This document shows, one piece after another, positions 7,878-17,265 of a DNA stretch of 64,000 nt. Position 1 is the first letter of the stretch, and each line of letters opens with the position of its first letter. Made by a program: the position numbers and the translations under genes. The stretch is from NCBI GenBank assembly GCA_009844085.1, contig VYCF01000072.1:232021-296020 (forward strand), given 5' to 3'. The notes beneath the pieces were generated by a model. The model searched no databases and had not been told where the DNA came from. It saw nothing but the letters and a program-made list of their open reading frames with translations. Source of the DNA: Gammaproteobacteria bacterium. GTDB lineage: Bacteria > Pseudomonadota > Gammaproteobacteria > Pseudomonadales > Pseudohongiellaceae.

Positions 7878-9296
7878 TTGACCACACGTTACGCGCTGGT
7901 AGTCAAGAAGGACTGCCCCACCTGCGCCCTGATCGAGCCGCTCATTCCGCTGCTTGCGGAACAGGTCGACGGCGGCCTGTCGGTTTACGTCCAGGACGAT
8001 CCGGCTTTTCCGGGCAACTTCGACGCGATCGATGACAGCGAGCTGGAATTTTCCTGGCGCAACGAGATCGAGATTGTCCCGACCCTGCTGCGCGGCGATG
8101 GCGCCAATTGTGAACGCGTCGTCGGCTGGGACCGCGCGGAATGGCGCAAATTTTCCGGCATCGGAGACCTCGGCGAAGACCTGGCGCCACACCGGCCCGG
8201 CTGCGGTTCGCGCACACTCGAGCCCGGTATGCCGGAGAAGCTGGCAGCCCGGCACATGGGCTTCGGCGCACGCAAGGTCGAACTCGCGGCAGCCGAAGAC
8301 GATATGGAAACCTGCTTCGAACGCGGCTGGACCGACGGTCTTCCCGTCGTGCCGCCCACTCCGGAACGCGTCCTGCGCATGCTCGGCGGCACGGATCGCG
8401 AAGCCGGCGAAATCATCGGCGAAGTGCCGCCGGACCGGGTACCCTGCACGATCGAGAAACTCGCGATCAACGCGGTCATGGCAGGTTGCAAGCCGGAGTA
8501 TTTTCCGCTCGTCATCGCTGCCGTGAAGGCCGCTCTCGACGACCGTTTCTGCATGCATGGACTGCTATGCACCACCTATTTTTCATCGCCCGTGGTCATC
8601 GTCAACGGGCCCGCGGCGACTCAATCCAACATGAATTCCGGCGTCAACGCCCTCGGCCAGGGCAATCGCGCCAACGCCACCATCGGCCGTGCGCTGCAAT
8701 TGATCGTCCGCAATGTCGGCGGCGGCCTTCCCGGCGGTATCGACCGCGCGGCGATGGGCAATCCCGGCAAGTACACTTATTGTTTCGCCGAAGACGAATC
8801 CGACCCGGACTGGCCGAGCCTGGCCATGGACAGGGGCTTCGAACGGGAAGACTCGGTCGTCACCCTGTTCGCCGGCGAAGGCTTGCAGGCGATCGTCGAC
8901 CAGCAATCCCGCACGCCCGAATCGCTCGCCGGCAGCTTTGCCGCGAGTCTGCGCACGGTGGCGCATTACAAGCTGTTCGGCTTGGCGGACGCGATCCTGG
9001 TGATCAGCCCCGAACATCGCCGGGTGCTGCGCGAAGGCGGCTGGTCCAAGACCGATCTGCGCGAAGCGCTATACGACCGGCTGCGCGTCCCCGGGCAACA
9101 GATCCTGCGCGGCGCCGACGGCGTCGCCGAAGGCATGCCCGAGCGCTTGCGCAACAAACTCCTGCACAAGTTTCGCGACGACGGCCTGCATATCGTCAGC
9201 CTCGGCGGCGGCGCGGGCATGTTTTCGGCCATAATCGGCGGCTGGATAGCCGCCGGCGAAAGGGGAAGCCAACCGGTCTCCCAAAGAATAGAATGA
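7878..9296 (+). CDS. UGSC-associated protein: thioredoxin-like N-terminus plus large uncharacterised domain
   Basis: A 472-residue protein. Residues 1 to about 95 look thioredoxin-like, with a CPTC redox motif (C13-C16) in KKDCPTCALIEPL and a cis-Pro-like IVPTLL. The rest contains GWTDGLPVVPPTPERVLRML, the conserved-looking INAVMAGCKPEYFPLVIAAV, and a Gly-rich segment NVGGGLPGGIDRAAMGNPGK. Sequences with this second domain are, as I recall, usually annotated as hypothetical and occur beside UGSC selenoproteins. Start is TTG with GGAGAG just upstream. It sits 26 bases before the selenoprotein gene, so it is a likely redox partner (inference). Confidence 0.7.
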   Translation: MTTRYALVVKKDCPTCALIEPLIPLLAEQVDGGLSVYVQDDPAFPGNFDAIDDSELEFSWRNEIEIVPTLLRGDGANCERVVGWDRAEWRKFSGIGDLGEDLAPHRPGCGSRTLEPGMPEKLAARHMGFGARKVELAAAEDDMETCFERGWTDGLPVVPPTPERVLRMLGGTDREAGEIIGEVPPDRVPCTIEKLAINAVMAGCKPEYFPLVIAAVKAALDDRFCMHGLLCTTYFSSPVVIVNGPAATQSNMNSGVNALGQGNRANATIGRALQLIVRNVGGGLPGGIDRAAMGNPGKYTYCFAEDESDPDWPSLAMDRGFEREDSVVTLFAGEGLQAIVDQQSRTPESLAGSFAASLRTVAHYKLFGLADAILVISPEHRRVLREGGWSKTDLREALYDRLRVPGQQILRGADGVAEGMPERLRNKLLHKFRDDGLHIVSLGGGAGMFSAIIGGWIAAGERGSQPVSQRIE

Positions 9297-9322
9297 CAAC
9301 TCCCTGAAACGGAGAGGCAATC

Positions 9323-9844
9323 ATGACAAATGCGACATTGCTCGACCCCACGGCTGAATTGCAGTCGGCGGAGCGTCAGTTGACGCCGAGGCTGGCAAGT
9401 CTGTCGGGCGCCACGGTCGGCCTGCTCGATATTTCCAAGCCGCGGGGCAAGGAATTTCTCGACGAAGTAGAATCCCTGCTCGAAGAACAGGGAGCGCAGG
9501 TAAAACGCTATAGCAAGCCGACGTTTACCCGGGTCGCGCCGACCGCCCTGCTGCAGCAGATCGGCGCCGAATGCGACGCGGTAGTCGAAGCATTAGCCGA
9601 CTGAGGCTCCTGCACGTCGTGCAGTTTGCATGACATGCTCGACCTCGAAAGCCGGGGCTTGCCGGCCGGATTCGTCGCCTCCTGCGAATTCGAAGACGCC
9701 GCGGCGGCCCAGGGCAAATCGCTCGGCATCGCGCCGAAAAGCGTATTCGTGCCGCATCCGATCCAGGATCGGACCGATGCGGAAATGGCCGATCTCGCCC
9801 GCGAGGCGATCGACAATATCAAGGCGCTGATCGCCGATTCGTAA
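9323..9844 (+). CDS. UGSC-family selenoprotein (in-frame TGA read as selenocysteine)
   Basis: One 173-residue protein is encoded across an in-frame TGA at 9602-9604, giving Sec94 in [13 protein letters not shown]. The frame continues without further stops to TAA at 9842-9844. The downstream part carries the family features [13 protein letters not shown] and a closing helix. The U-G-S-C motif defines the UGSC (seleno)protein family, first reported from marine metagenomes. Sec and nearby cysteines C97 and C100 suggest redox chemistry; the reaction is unknown. GGAGAG lies 6 bases before the ATG. Ordinary gene calling would report a truncated 93-residue ORF plus a separate short ORF. No selA, selB, selC or selD is visible here, so Sec machinery must be encoded elsewhere. 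Confidence 0.9.
9605..9640 (+). promoter_or_regulatory. Candidate bacterial SECIS element
   Basis: Two hairpins follow the Sec TGA within the coding sequence. The first (9610-9624) is a perfect 6-bp stem CTGCAC/GTGCAG with loop GTC, starting 5 bases after the TGA. The second (9628-9638) is GCAT/ATGC with loop GAC, whose G is 27 bases from the TGA. Bacterial SECIS elements are stem-loops just 3' of the UGA with a G among the first loop bases. The second fits the usual spacing better; the first is the stronger stem. Which one SelB would use cannot be settled by eye. Confidence 0.5.
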
Positions 9845-9897
9845 GGAACGGGGCTCAGGCAAGATTTCATTCAACCACAATCCAGACGGAGCAAGGC

Positions 9898-11082
9898 ATG
9901 ACAACCGAGGCAGTAATCGTATCCACCGCCAGAACCCCCATCGGCAAGGCCTACCGGGGCGCATTCAACGACACCGACGGACCTTCCATGGCCGCCCACG
10001 CCATCGCGGCAGCGGTGGAACGGGCCGGAATCGAACCCGGCGAAGTGGATGACGTAATCATGGGCTGCGCCATGCAGCAGGGATCCACCGGACAGAATAT
10101 CGGCCGCACAGCGGGAGTGGCCGCCGGCCTGCCTTCCTCCGTCGCGGGAATGAGCATTGACCGCCAATGCGCTTCCGGCATGATGGCCATCGCCACCGCC
10201 GCGAAGCAGATCGTGCACGACGGCATGCCCGTCGTCGTCGGCGGCGGCGTCGAATCGATCAGCCTGGTGCAAAACGATCATCGCAACGGATACCGGGCCC
10301 AGGATCCGAACGTGATCGCCCGTTCGCAACATGCCTACATGTCGATGCTGGAAACCGCCGAAGTCGTCTCCAAGCGTTACAACGTCAGCCGCGAACAGCA
10401 GGACGAGTTCGCCCTGCAAAGCCAGCAGCGCACCGCCGCCGCCCAGCAGGCGGGCAGGTTCGACGACGAAATCGTGCCGTTGCCTTCCACGATGTTGTTC
10501 ACCGACAAGGAAACCGGGCAGCAAAGCAAGCACGAAGTCACGCTGGAAAAGGACGAGGGCAACCGGCCCACGACGACAGGCGAAGGACTCGCCGGCCTGC
10601 GCACGGTCTTCGAAGGCGGCGTCATTACCGCCGGCAACGCCAGCCAGTTGTCCGACGGCGCCTCCGCCTCGGTCTTGATGGACGCGAAAGTCGCCGAACG
10701 CAAGGGCCTTGAACCGCTTGGCGCCTATCGAGGCATGGCCGCCGCCGGACTCGATCCCGATGAAATGGGCATCGGGCCGATCTACGCCGTGCCGAAATTG
10801 CTCGAGCGTTTCAACCTGACGATGGACGACATCGACCTGTGGGAACTGAATGAGGCTTTCGCCGTGCAGGTCGTCTATTGCCGCGACCACCTCGGCATTC
10901 CCAATGAGAAACTCAACGTCAACGGCGGCGCCATTTCCGTCGGCCACCCCTATGGCATGAGCGGCGCCCGCCTGGTCGGCCACGCCCTGCTCGAAGGCAA
11001 GCGCCGCGGCGCCCGCTACGTCGTCTGCACCATGTGCGTCGGCGGCGGCATGGGGGCCGCGGGGCTATTCGAGGTGTACTAG
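9898..11082 (+). CDS. Acetyl-CoA acetyltransferase / thiolase
   Basis: A 394-residue thiolase. The acyl-accepting cysteine is C91 in SIDRQCASG, His350 is in [10 protein letters not shown], and the second cysteine is C380 in [10 protein letters not shown] near the C-terminus. The start [18 protein letters not shown] is typical of the family. GGAGCAAGG precedes the ATG. It follows the selenoprotein gene after 53 bases and may share its transcript. It could end beta-oxidation rounds begun by the acyl-CoA dehydrogenases elsewhere in the window, or condense two acetyl-CoA; the sequence does not decide. Confidence 0.93.
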   Translation: MTTEAVIVSTARTPIGKAYRGAFNDTDGPSMAAHAIAAAVERAGIEPGEVDDVIMGCAMQQGSTGQNIGRTAGVAAGLPSSVAGMSIDRQCASGMMAIATAAKQIVHDGMPVVVGGGVESISLVQNDHRNGYRAQDPNVIARSQHAYMSMLETAEVVSKRYNVSREQQDEFALQSQQRTAAAQQAGRFDDEIVPLPSTMLFTDKETGQQSKHEVTLEKDEGNRPTTTGEGLAGLRTVFEGGVITAGNASQLSDGASASVLMDAKVAERKGLEPLGAYRGMAAAGLDPDEMGIGPIYAVPKLLERFNLTMDDIDLWELNEAFAVQVVYCRDHLGIPNEKLNVNGGAISVGHPYGMSGARLVGHALLEGKRRGARYVVCTMCVGGGMGAAGLFEVY

Positions 11083-11111
11083 AAACCAGGCCGGCAGCAG
11101 CTTACGACTGC

Positions 11112-12143
11112 CTACCGCCATTCGCTGGCCGGCCGGTCGGGGTCGGACTCCAGGAATCGAATCAGGTCGCCGTGGAACCGCTCGGAAATCTCGATGTGGG
11201 GATTGTGGCCCACATCGGGATACAGCAGCAGCGCGGAGTTCTGCAACTCATTGTGCACATGGGTGGCGCGGGCGGCGAAGTCGTCTGACAGCCGGTCGTC
11301 TTCGCCGCCGATGACCAGCGCCTTCGCTCCGATGTGTTGCCAGTCGTAAACCACCGGATCGTTGTACATCATGGCCCCTACCATGCGGCGCACCCTGGCG
11401 TAGTGGGGATAGCCGCCGGAAAGAGTCTGGCCATAGGACCGTCTCACGAACTCCAACTGTTGAGGTGGCCAATAGTCGGTGTAGTAACGTTGGTGGCCGC
11501 GCAATATTGACTGATAGGTGGGCACGCCGGGCTCGCCGGCCATCGGGTCGCTCCATGGCCGGGATTGGCGGGAATCGACCAGGCCGATCTGATTCGCCAT
11601 GACGACATGGCTGACGCTGTCCGGATATTGCATCGAGAATCTGCTTACCACCATTCCGCCCATCGAGTGGCCGACAGCCGCCACCGTGTCGATGCCCAAC
11701 TCGTCCAGCAGCGCCTGCATGTTGGCCGCCACGAAATTGAAGTTGTAGGGAATCATGGCCTTGGATGATTTGCCGTAGCCGATGCGATCCACGGCGATGA
11801 CGCGAAACCCCGCTTCAGACAAAATCCGGAACGATGGCGAGTAGGCTTCCGAGTAGAAATTGCCGCCGTGCTGCCAGAATACCGTTCGGCCATTCGCCCG
11901 GCCGGCCGGCGGAATATCCATGTAGGCCATGCGCATTTTCTCGCCGTAGCGATCGAATTCCAGGAACCGGACCGGCCAGGGGTAGTCGATCTCTTCAAAG
12001 TTGATCGACACTGGGCCCCAATGGTCGGGGGCCTCGGCCGGCGGCTGCGCGGGCCATTCATCCTCGGCGAAAACCTGGGGAATGGCGAGTATCACGCCGG
12101 CGGCAGAAATCACTGCCAGCAGTTGGTGTCTGATCTTGTTCAT
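11112..12143 (-). CDS. Exported alpha/beta hydrolase
   Basis: A 343-residue hydrolase with a signal peptide ending about residue 26 (IPQVFAEDEW). The oxyanion segment is WQHGGNFYSEAY, and the nucleophile elbow is GHSMGG with Ser160. A C-terminal His lies in YPDVGHNPHIE and an Asp candidate in VIGGEDDRLSDDF. These are the expected catalytic triad elements. It is a single gene facing the thiolase. The substrate is unknown; exported homologues are esterases or haloalkane/epoxide-type hydrolases. Confidence 0.85.
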   Translation of the reverse strand: MNKIRHQLLAVISAAGVILAIPQVFAEDEWPAQPPAEAPDHWGPVSINFEEIDYPWPVRFLEFDRYGEKMRMAYMDIPPAGRANGRTVFWQHGGNFYSEAYSPSFRILSEAGFRVIAVDRIGYGKSSKAMIPYNFNFVAANMQALLDELGIDTVAAVGHSMGGMVVSRFSMQYPDSVSHVVMANQIGLVDSRQSRPWSDPMAGEPGVPTYQSILRGHQRYYTDYWPPQQLEFVRRSYGQTLSGGYPHYARVRRMVGAMMYNDPVVYDWQHIGAKALVIGGEDDRLSDDFAARATHVHNELQNSALLLYPDVGHNPHIEISERFHGDLIRFLESDPDRPASEWR

Positions 12144-12232
12144 GGTGATTCCCTGTAAGCTCTTGTAACCTTGGCGTCGCCGCCGACGTATTGAAATGCG
12201 ATACTTCGATTATAGCCGCAAAGAGGCACCGC

Positions 12233-12697
12233 ATGGATTTACCCCACCGCCCGAAACGCATCGTCATTCCACCGATCTGGTTTGCCCTCGGTCTGACAGC
12301 GATTTTCCTGTTCGATCGATTTTTTCCGCCATCGAATTTTTCGGGACCGGTGGCAGTTGGCCTCGGCGTGGTCCTCATCCTGCTCGGTCTGGCCTCGGCA
12401 ATTTCCGCCGCCGGACTGTTCCGCAAGGCCGATACCGGGATTGTTCCCTTCTCTGAAGCAACCACACTGGTTACTTCCGGCGCCTTTCGTTTCAGCCGCA
12501 ACCCCATGTACCTGGGCATGGTGTTTGTGTTGTTGGGAACGGCCCTGATCGTTGGCTCCGCCGCCGGCTTGCTGGTGGCGCCGATTTTCTTGCTGATCAT
12601 CCAGTATCGCTTCATCCTGGATGAGGAACGCATGATGCATGACGTATTCGGTAAAGAGTTCGAGGAGTATCGCAGCCGGGTCAGACGCTGGCTTTGA
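12233..12697 (+). CDS. Isoprenylcysteine carboxyl methyltransferase-family membrane protein
   Basis: A 154-residue integral membrane protein with four hydrophobic segments. The family signature lies around TSGAFRFSRNPMYLGMV and the tail DEERMMHDVFGKEFEEYRSR, matching ICMT/PEMT-like proteins. The ATG at 12233 follows AGAGG; an in-frame ATG at 12191 would add 14 polar residues without a ribosome site. The bacterial substrates of this group are mostly unknown; members methylate lipids, isoprenoids or small molecules. It stands alone between convergent neighbours. Confidence 0.8.
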   Translation: MDLPHRPKRIVIPPIWFALGLTAIFLFDRFFPPSNFSGPVAVGLGVVLILLGLASAISAAGLFRKADTGIVPFSEATTLVTSGAFRFSRNPMYLGMVFVLLGTALIVGSAAGLLVAPIFLLIIQYRFILDEERMMHDVFGKEFEEYRSRVRRWL

Positions 12698-12757
12698 ACG
12701 GCGGCGGCCGGGGCGCCAACATCGTGCGGCGGAGCAGGCGAGCGAAGGTTTCCGCGG

Positions 12758-13945
12758 CTACCAGTCCGAGGATTCTTCGTCATGCGTCGCGGTGGGAAGC
12801 GCGTAGGAAAGCTCAGTCCGGCCGAGATCGACGAAATCCATCAACTGGTTGGTTCGATTAAGGTCCCTGTTCTTGCGAATTGCGGGAATCACTCCGAAGA
12901 CGGCGCGGGCCAGTCGGTTCCTGAAGGCGAAGCCCTGCACGGCCAGCCCGTCGCCTTTGCCCGGATATCTGAGGGCGTCCGCCAGCGAACCACCGATCAG
13001 GCCCCTTGAAATCCGATAGGCCAGCGCCGCGATCTTGCGCCGCTCCGCGGATTCGGTAACGCCGATCACAATCGGAGCGCTGTTGATGATGCTGTTGGCC
13101 ATGATGATGGCGTCGTCGCCCGGAGGCGGCTCGCACAGCTTTGCGACATCAAAGATGTTCAAGGCGCCGGCCTCGTCGCGAAAGGTCACTTCTTGCGGGA
13201 TTCCCAGGAGGATTGCCGAATAGCGCCACACATGCACGTAGGCTTCGCGCTCTTCGCGGGAAAAATCGCCGCCGAGCCGCGCCACGTGGCGCATGAGGCG
13301 GCCCGAAAACGCGGCTGCGGCCAGAGAGAGGGTCGCGGCGCTGACCGGTAAGCCGTAGCGCTCCTCTTCCCATTCCTCCGATTGCCCGATCAACAGCCTC
13401 GACCGGGCGTGAACCAGCCGGATGCGCAGGGAAAGCCGCCAGCCGTCGCTGAGCGGGAGGACGCCGCCGGGCAGGTAACTCTCAAGCAGGTGCAAGCCGT
13501 TCTGCTTGAGGCGGCGAACACCCATCGACATGACCCGGCCCCTGATGCGGAACGACGTGCTGATCAGCGTCGCGAAGCCTTCGACGATGCTGCCCGCGAC
13601 CAGGCCCGCCAGGACGACGTCGGAATTACGCAGGAACGCCCTCGAAGAGATCCGCGTCGCCTCTTCGTCGAACCAGGCCGGAACTTCCATGGATTCTTCC
13701 ATGAACCGCCCGAGCGACGCGGGGGCCTCGGGCGGCAGCTTCGCGGGGTTCGCCATGGCCCTGGTGAGAATTTCGTGAACTCGATCCGCGGGAAACTCGG
13801 CGAGATCCGCCGCCGTCTCGTCCCCGATGGGATCTCCGATCGTCGTGTGACGGACATAGGCCTCGGCGAATTCGGCGTCCCGGGCATGGGCCCGGTCGTA
13901 GCCTGCCAGGTATTCTTCAGGAATTTTGATGGTCCCTGCTTTCAT
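12758..13945 (-). CDS. MpaB/DUF2236-family oxygenase-like protein
   Basis: A 395-residue protein with the family features TIGDPIGDETAADL near residue 36, a central helical region (LRNSDVVLAGLVAGSI) and HVWRYSAILLGIP, whose His and Arg are typical of the heme- or metal-binding latex-clearing and MpaB group. MpaB oxidatively cleaves a farnesyl chain, and latex-clearing protein cleaves polyisoprene. No signal peptide is seen. The ATG overlaps the stop of the RND permease gene (ATGA), so the two are coupled, an unusual pairing. The actual substrate is unknown. Confidence 0.8.
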   Translation of the reverse strand: MKAGTIKIPEEYLAGYDRAHARDAEFAEAYVRHTTIGDPIGDETAADLAEFPADRVHEILTRAMANPAKLPPEAPASLGRFMEESMEVPAWFDEEATRISSRAFLRNSDVVLAGLVAGSIVEGFATLISTSFRIRGRVMSMGVRRLKQNGLHLLESYLPGGVLPLSDGWRLSLRIRLVHARSRLLIGQSEEWEEERYGLPVSAATLSLAAAAFSGRLMRHVARLGGDFSREEREAYVHVWRYSAILLGIPQEVTFRDEAGALNIFDVAKLCEPPPGDDAIIMANSIINSAPIVIGVTESAERRKIAALAYRISRGLIGGSLADALRYPGKGDGLAVQGFAFRNRLARAVFGVIPAIRKNRDLNRTNQLMDFVDLGRTELSYALPTATHDEESSDW

Positions 13946-16900
13946 GCGGTGCGCGTCTTCAGCACGGAAACCAGATTATATTGCAGCATGACGAGTGCTG
14001 GAACGACCAGCATCAGCAAGGCGGTCGCGACGACCACTCCAAAGCCCACGGAGGCGGCGAGCGGCACCAGGTGCTGAGTCTGGATGCTCTGCTCGAACAT
14101 CAGCGGCGCCACGCCCAGGAAGGTGGTTATCGAAGTCAGCAGAATCGCGCGAAAGCGCGCCTTGGCGCCGACGATGATGGCGTCTCTCGGATCCAGGCCG
14201 CGTTCCCGGGCGTTGTTGATGAACTTGATCATCATCAGGGAATCGTTGACGACCACGCCGCTCACGCCGATGATTCCCTGGAGCGACGTGAAACCGAGAC
14301 TGAGGTCCAGCAGGATGTGCCCGATCAAGGCGCCCACCAGCCCGAGCGGAATCGCGGTCATCACGATGAGCGGCTGGGTGTAGGAGCCGAAGGGAATCGC
14401 CATCAGCGCATACATCACGAGAAAAGCGAAAAAGACCGTCATCGGCAGCGTTTCGTACACCTCCTGCTGCTGGCGCTGCTCGCCGCCGTAAAAGTAGAGA
14501 AAATCCGGATACTCGGCGCTCAGGCCGGCCAGCAGGTTCCGTTGCAGATTGCCGTTCACTTGCTGGCCGGTGATCACGGCGCTGTCCACGTTTGCCGTGA
14601 CCGTGATGACCCGGCGTTCGTCGAGGCGATGGATGGTGGTGGGCGAGCGCGCCAGCGCGACATCGGCGATCTGCCCGAGCGGCAAAACTCCGCCATGTGG
14701 CGTTCGCACCGCGTAGTTCTCGATGTCCGCGGGTGAATTGCGTTCGGTCTCCGGCAGGCGCACGAAGACGCGCATCTCCTCGCGGCCGCGCTGTACGCGC
14801 AGGGCCTCGGTCCCGAAAAACGCGGCGCGAACCTGACGGGCGAAATCGTCGAGGGTGACGTCCAGCGAACGGCCCGCCGGCTTCAACTCGATTTGCAGTT
14901 CCTGTACGCCTTCGTCGTGGTTGGTGCTGACGTCGAACACTCCGCTCGTCGACTCCAGGTTGGCGGCCACTTCGTCCGCGATCAGCGCCAGGCGCTCGGG
15001 ATCGGGATGGGAAAGCTCAAGATGAACCGGAAGGCCAAGTCCCAGCGCCCCGGCCGAGAAGGCCAGGGATCTGACTCCCGGAAACTCTCCCGCCTCTTCA
15101 CGCCACAGATTCTGGAAATCGGTCGAACTGAAATCGCGCAGGTCCGACGGCGGCAGCCTGAACTCCACCGTGCCGATGTGCCCCCGCGGCAACTCGACGG
15201 CGTTGCCGCCGAGCGGATCGAAGAGTTGCGCGGTCTGGCCCACGGTAACGCTCACGTCCGCGGAAATCGGCTCGGCGCCGCCGGAAAGCGCCTGCAGCAC
15301 GCGCTGCCCCGCCGCTTCGAGTTGCAAGGCCACGTCCGAGGTACGGTCGCTCGGCGTCCCGACCGGCATCTCGATGTTGGCGGAGACGATATCGCCTTCG
15401 ATTTGCGGAAGAAACTCGTACCTGACCATACCCGTAACCACGATCGTCACCGACAGCAGCATCAGTGAAAGCGTGGCGGCGAGCACGACCGACGGCGCGG
15501 CGGTGGCGAAGCGGAGTGCGCGATCGAGCGGCCCGTCGATGAAGCGCTTCACCGAGGCGTCGACAGACGCCTGGGTCCGCCTCACGGCGCGACCGAGGCC
15601 GGTGCCTGGCTCTCCCGGTTTGGGCAGGTGCGCCAGGTGATTGGGCAGAACGAGCAGGGATTCCACCAGCGAAAGCATGAGCACGGCGATGACGACGATG
15701 GGGATGCTCAGACCGATCCTGCCGATGGGTCCCGGCACGGTGAGCAATACCGAAAACGCCGTCACCGTCGTCAGGATCGAGAAAATTACGGGGCCGGCGA
15801 TCCGCTGTGTTCCCTGCACGGCCGCGGCCAGCCCCTCGGCCCCCTTCTCGCGCTCCGCGTAAATGTTCTCGCCCACGACGATCGCGTCGTCCACCACGAT
15901 GCCGAGCGCGAGCACCATCGCCATCAGCGAGAACATGCTGATCGAGACGCCCAGCACCTGCATCACCACGAACGTTCCCGTGAACGAAACCGCCAGCCCG
16001 AGCGCCACCCACATCGCGAGCCTGATCTGCAGGAAAAGGCCGAGCGCCAGGAACACGAGGAAGAGTCCGAGCGCGGCGTTCTCGATGAGCAGGTTGACCC
16101 GGCCCCGGAGATCGACCGAGTCGTCCTGCCAGATCGAGACGGCGACGCCTTCGGGCAAGAAGGGCGTCACTTCGGTATCGATGTAGTCGCGCACGGCCTG
16201 CGCGATGTCGAGCACGTCCTCGCCGGCAGTGCGGAATACGTTGATGCGCGCCGCCGGTTGGCCGTTGAAGCGCGTCGACAGATCGCTGTCGGCAAAGGCG
16301 TCGTGTACGGTCGCGATCTCGCCCAGCCGCACGGCGGCGCCGTTGGGCCCTGTCATGACGACGATGTCCTCGAAGTCGAACTGGCCGTAATTCTGGCCGA
16401 GCGTGCGGATGCGGATTTCCTCCTCGCCGGTGGAAATCTTGCCCGCGGAAAGCTCCAGCGAACCCAGGCGAACGGCCAGCGCAACGTCCTCCAGGGTCAG
16501 CCCGAGCGCCCGCAGGCGGTCTCGCGGAACCTCGATGGAAATTTCGTAGTCGCGCACTCCGCTCGATTCCGCAAAGGAAACCTCGGGCAGGGCCAGGATT
16601 CCGTCTTCGATGCGGGAGGTCAGTTCCTTGATCGTGCGTTCCGATACGGCGCCGTACACGACCAGGCGAAAAATGCTTTGGCGGCTCGTGATCTCGCGGA
16701 CTTCCGGGCGCTCGGCGCCCGCGGGAAACGTCAGGATACTGTCCACCTGCGCCTTCATGTCCGCGAGGGCGCGGTTCATATCCGTTCCCTGCCTGAATTC
16801 GGCAATTACCGAACCCAGCCCCTCGGCCGCCGACGATTCGATCCGCTTCACTCCTTCGACGGACTGGATCTGCTCCTCAATCTTGCGGACGATCAACTCT

Positions 16901-17097
16901 TCCACTTCCGAGGGCGCGGCGCCGGGATAGGGCACGACCACCTGAATGCGGTCGAGCGAAGCTTCCGGGAGAAACTCCTGTGGCAGCCCGACAGCCGAGA
17001 TAAGCCCGACTACCAGCAGGAAGCCCATCAACAGATTCGCGGCGACGGGATTCGCCGCCATGTAAGCGATGGGGCCGCGGAACTCGCCTGCTGTCAC
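13942..17097 (-). CDS. RND-family efflux permease
   Basis: A 1051-residue resistance-nodulation-division permease. The N-terminal segment ANPVAANLLMGFLLVVGLIS is followed by the porter motif VVPYPGAAPSEVEELIVRKI. Central transmembrane helices carry the proton-relay pattern ALGIVVDDAIVVGENIY, and the second half repeats the layout with GVVVNDSLMMIKFIN. The GTG start at 17097 has AGGAG six bases upstream; the longer frame from 17172 lacks one. No membrane-fusion protein or outer-membrane factor is adjacent, so partners must lie elsewhere or it works alone. Coupled to the MpaB-like gene downstream. Confidence 0.92.
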   Translation of the reverse strand: MTAGEFRGPIAYMAANPVAANLLMGFLLVVGLISAVGLPQEFLPEASLDRIQVVVPYPGAAPSEVEELIVRKIEEQIQSVEGVKRIESSAAEGLGSVIAEFRQGTDMNRALADMKAQVDSILTFPAGAERPEVREITSRQSIFRLVVYGAVSERTIKELTSRIEDGILALPEVSFAESSGVRDYEISIEVPRDRLRALGLTLEDVALAVRLGSLELSAGKISTGEEEIRIRTLGQNYGQFDFEDIVVMTGPNGAAVRLGEIATVHDAFADSDLSTRFNGQPAARINVFRTAGEDVLDIAQAVRDYIDTEVTPFLPEGVAVSIWQDDSVDLRGRVNLLIENAALGLFLVFLALGLFLQIRLAMWVALGLAVSFTGTFVVMQVLGVSISMFSLMAMVLALGIVVDDAIVVGENIYAEREKGAEGLAAAVQGTQRIAGPVIFSILTTVTAFSVLLTVPGPIGRIGLSIPIVVIAVLMLSLVESLLVLPNHLAHLPKPGEPGTGLGRAVRRTQASVDASVKRFIDGPLDRALRFATAAPSVVLAATLSLMLLSVTIVVTGMVRYEFLPQIEGDIVSANIEMPVGTPSDRTSDVALQLEAAGQRVLQALSGGAEPISADVSVTVGQTAQLFDPLGGNAVELPRGHIGTVEFRLPPSDLRDFSSTDFQNLWREEAGEFPGVRSLAFSAGALGLGLPVHLELSHPDPERLALIADEVAANLESTSGVFDVSTNHDEGVQELQIELKPAGRSLDVTLDDFARQVRAAFFGTEALRVQRGREEMRVFVRLPETERNSPADIENYAVRTPHGGVLPLGQIADVALARSPTTIHRLDERRVITVTANVDSAVITGQQVNGNLQRNLLAGLSAEYPDFLYFYGGEQRQQQEVYETLPMTVFFAFLVMYALMAIPFGSYTQPLIVMTAIPLGLVGALIGHILLDLSLGFTSLQGIIGVSGVVVNDSLMMIKFINNARERGLDPRDAIIVGAKARFRAILLTSITTFLGVAPLMFEQSIQTQHLVPLAASVGFGVVVATALLMLVVPALVMLQYNLVSVLKTRTA

Positions 17098-17103
17098 ATT
17101 ACG

Positions 17104-17108
17104 CTCCT
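17104..17108 (-). promoter_or_regulatory. Ribosome binding site deciding the RND GTG start
   Basis: AGGAG on the minus strand lies 6 bases before the GTG at 17097-17095. It supports that start over the in-frame ATG at 17172, which would add 25 residues before the first membrane helix. Confidence 0.65.
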
Positions 17109-17265
17109 GAAATGAGATAGACTGTTCGGGGCCGAAGATTGAATGCGAAATCTCGCACCGTAGCCAAAGCATGTCAACACGCCGCCATTCACTTGCAACC
17201 CAATTGCCCGCTGCGGTAATGTCAGGCTTTTCGCGGCTTCGGCCGCCAAGCCTGGTGAGACCAAC

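Noticed and set aside
9626..9844. A separate 72-codon gene downstream of a 93-codon gene
   Set aside because: Both are halves of the UGSC selenoprotein; the frame is continuous and the family motif spans the TGA.
15628..17115. A 495-codon plus-strand ORF
   Set aside because: Antisense to the RND permease; composition is His/Arg/Asp-rich shadow sequence.
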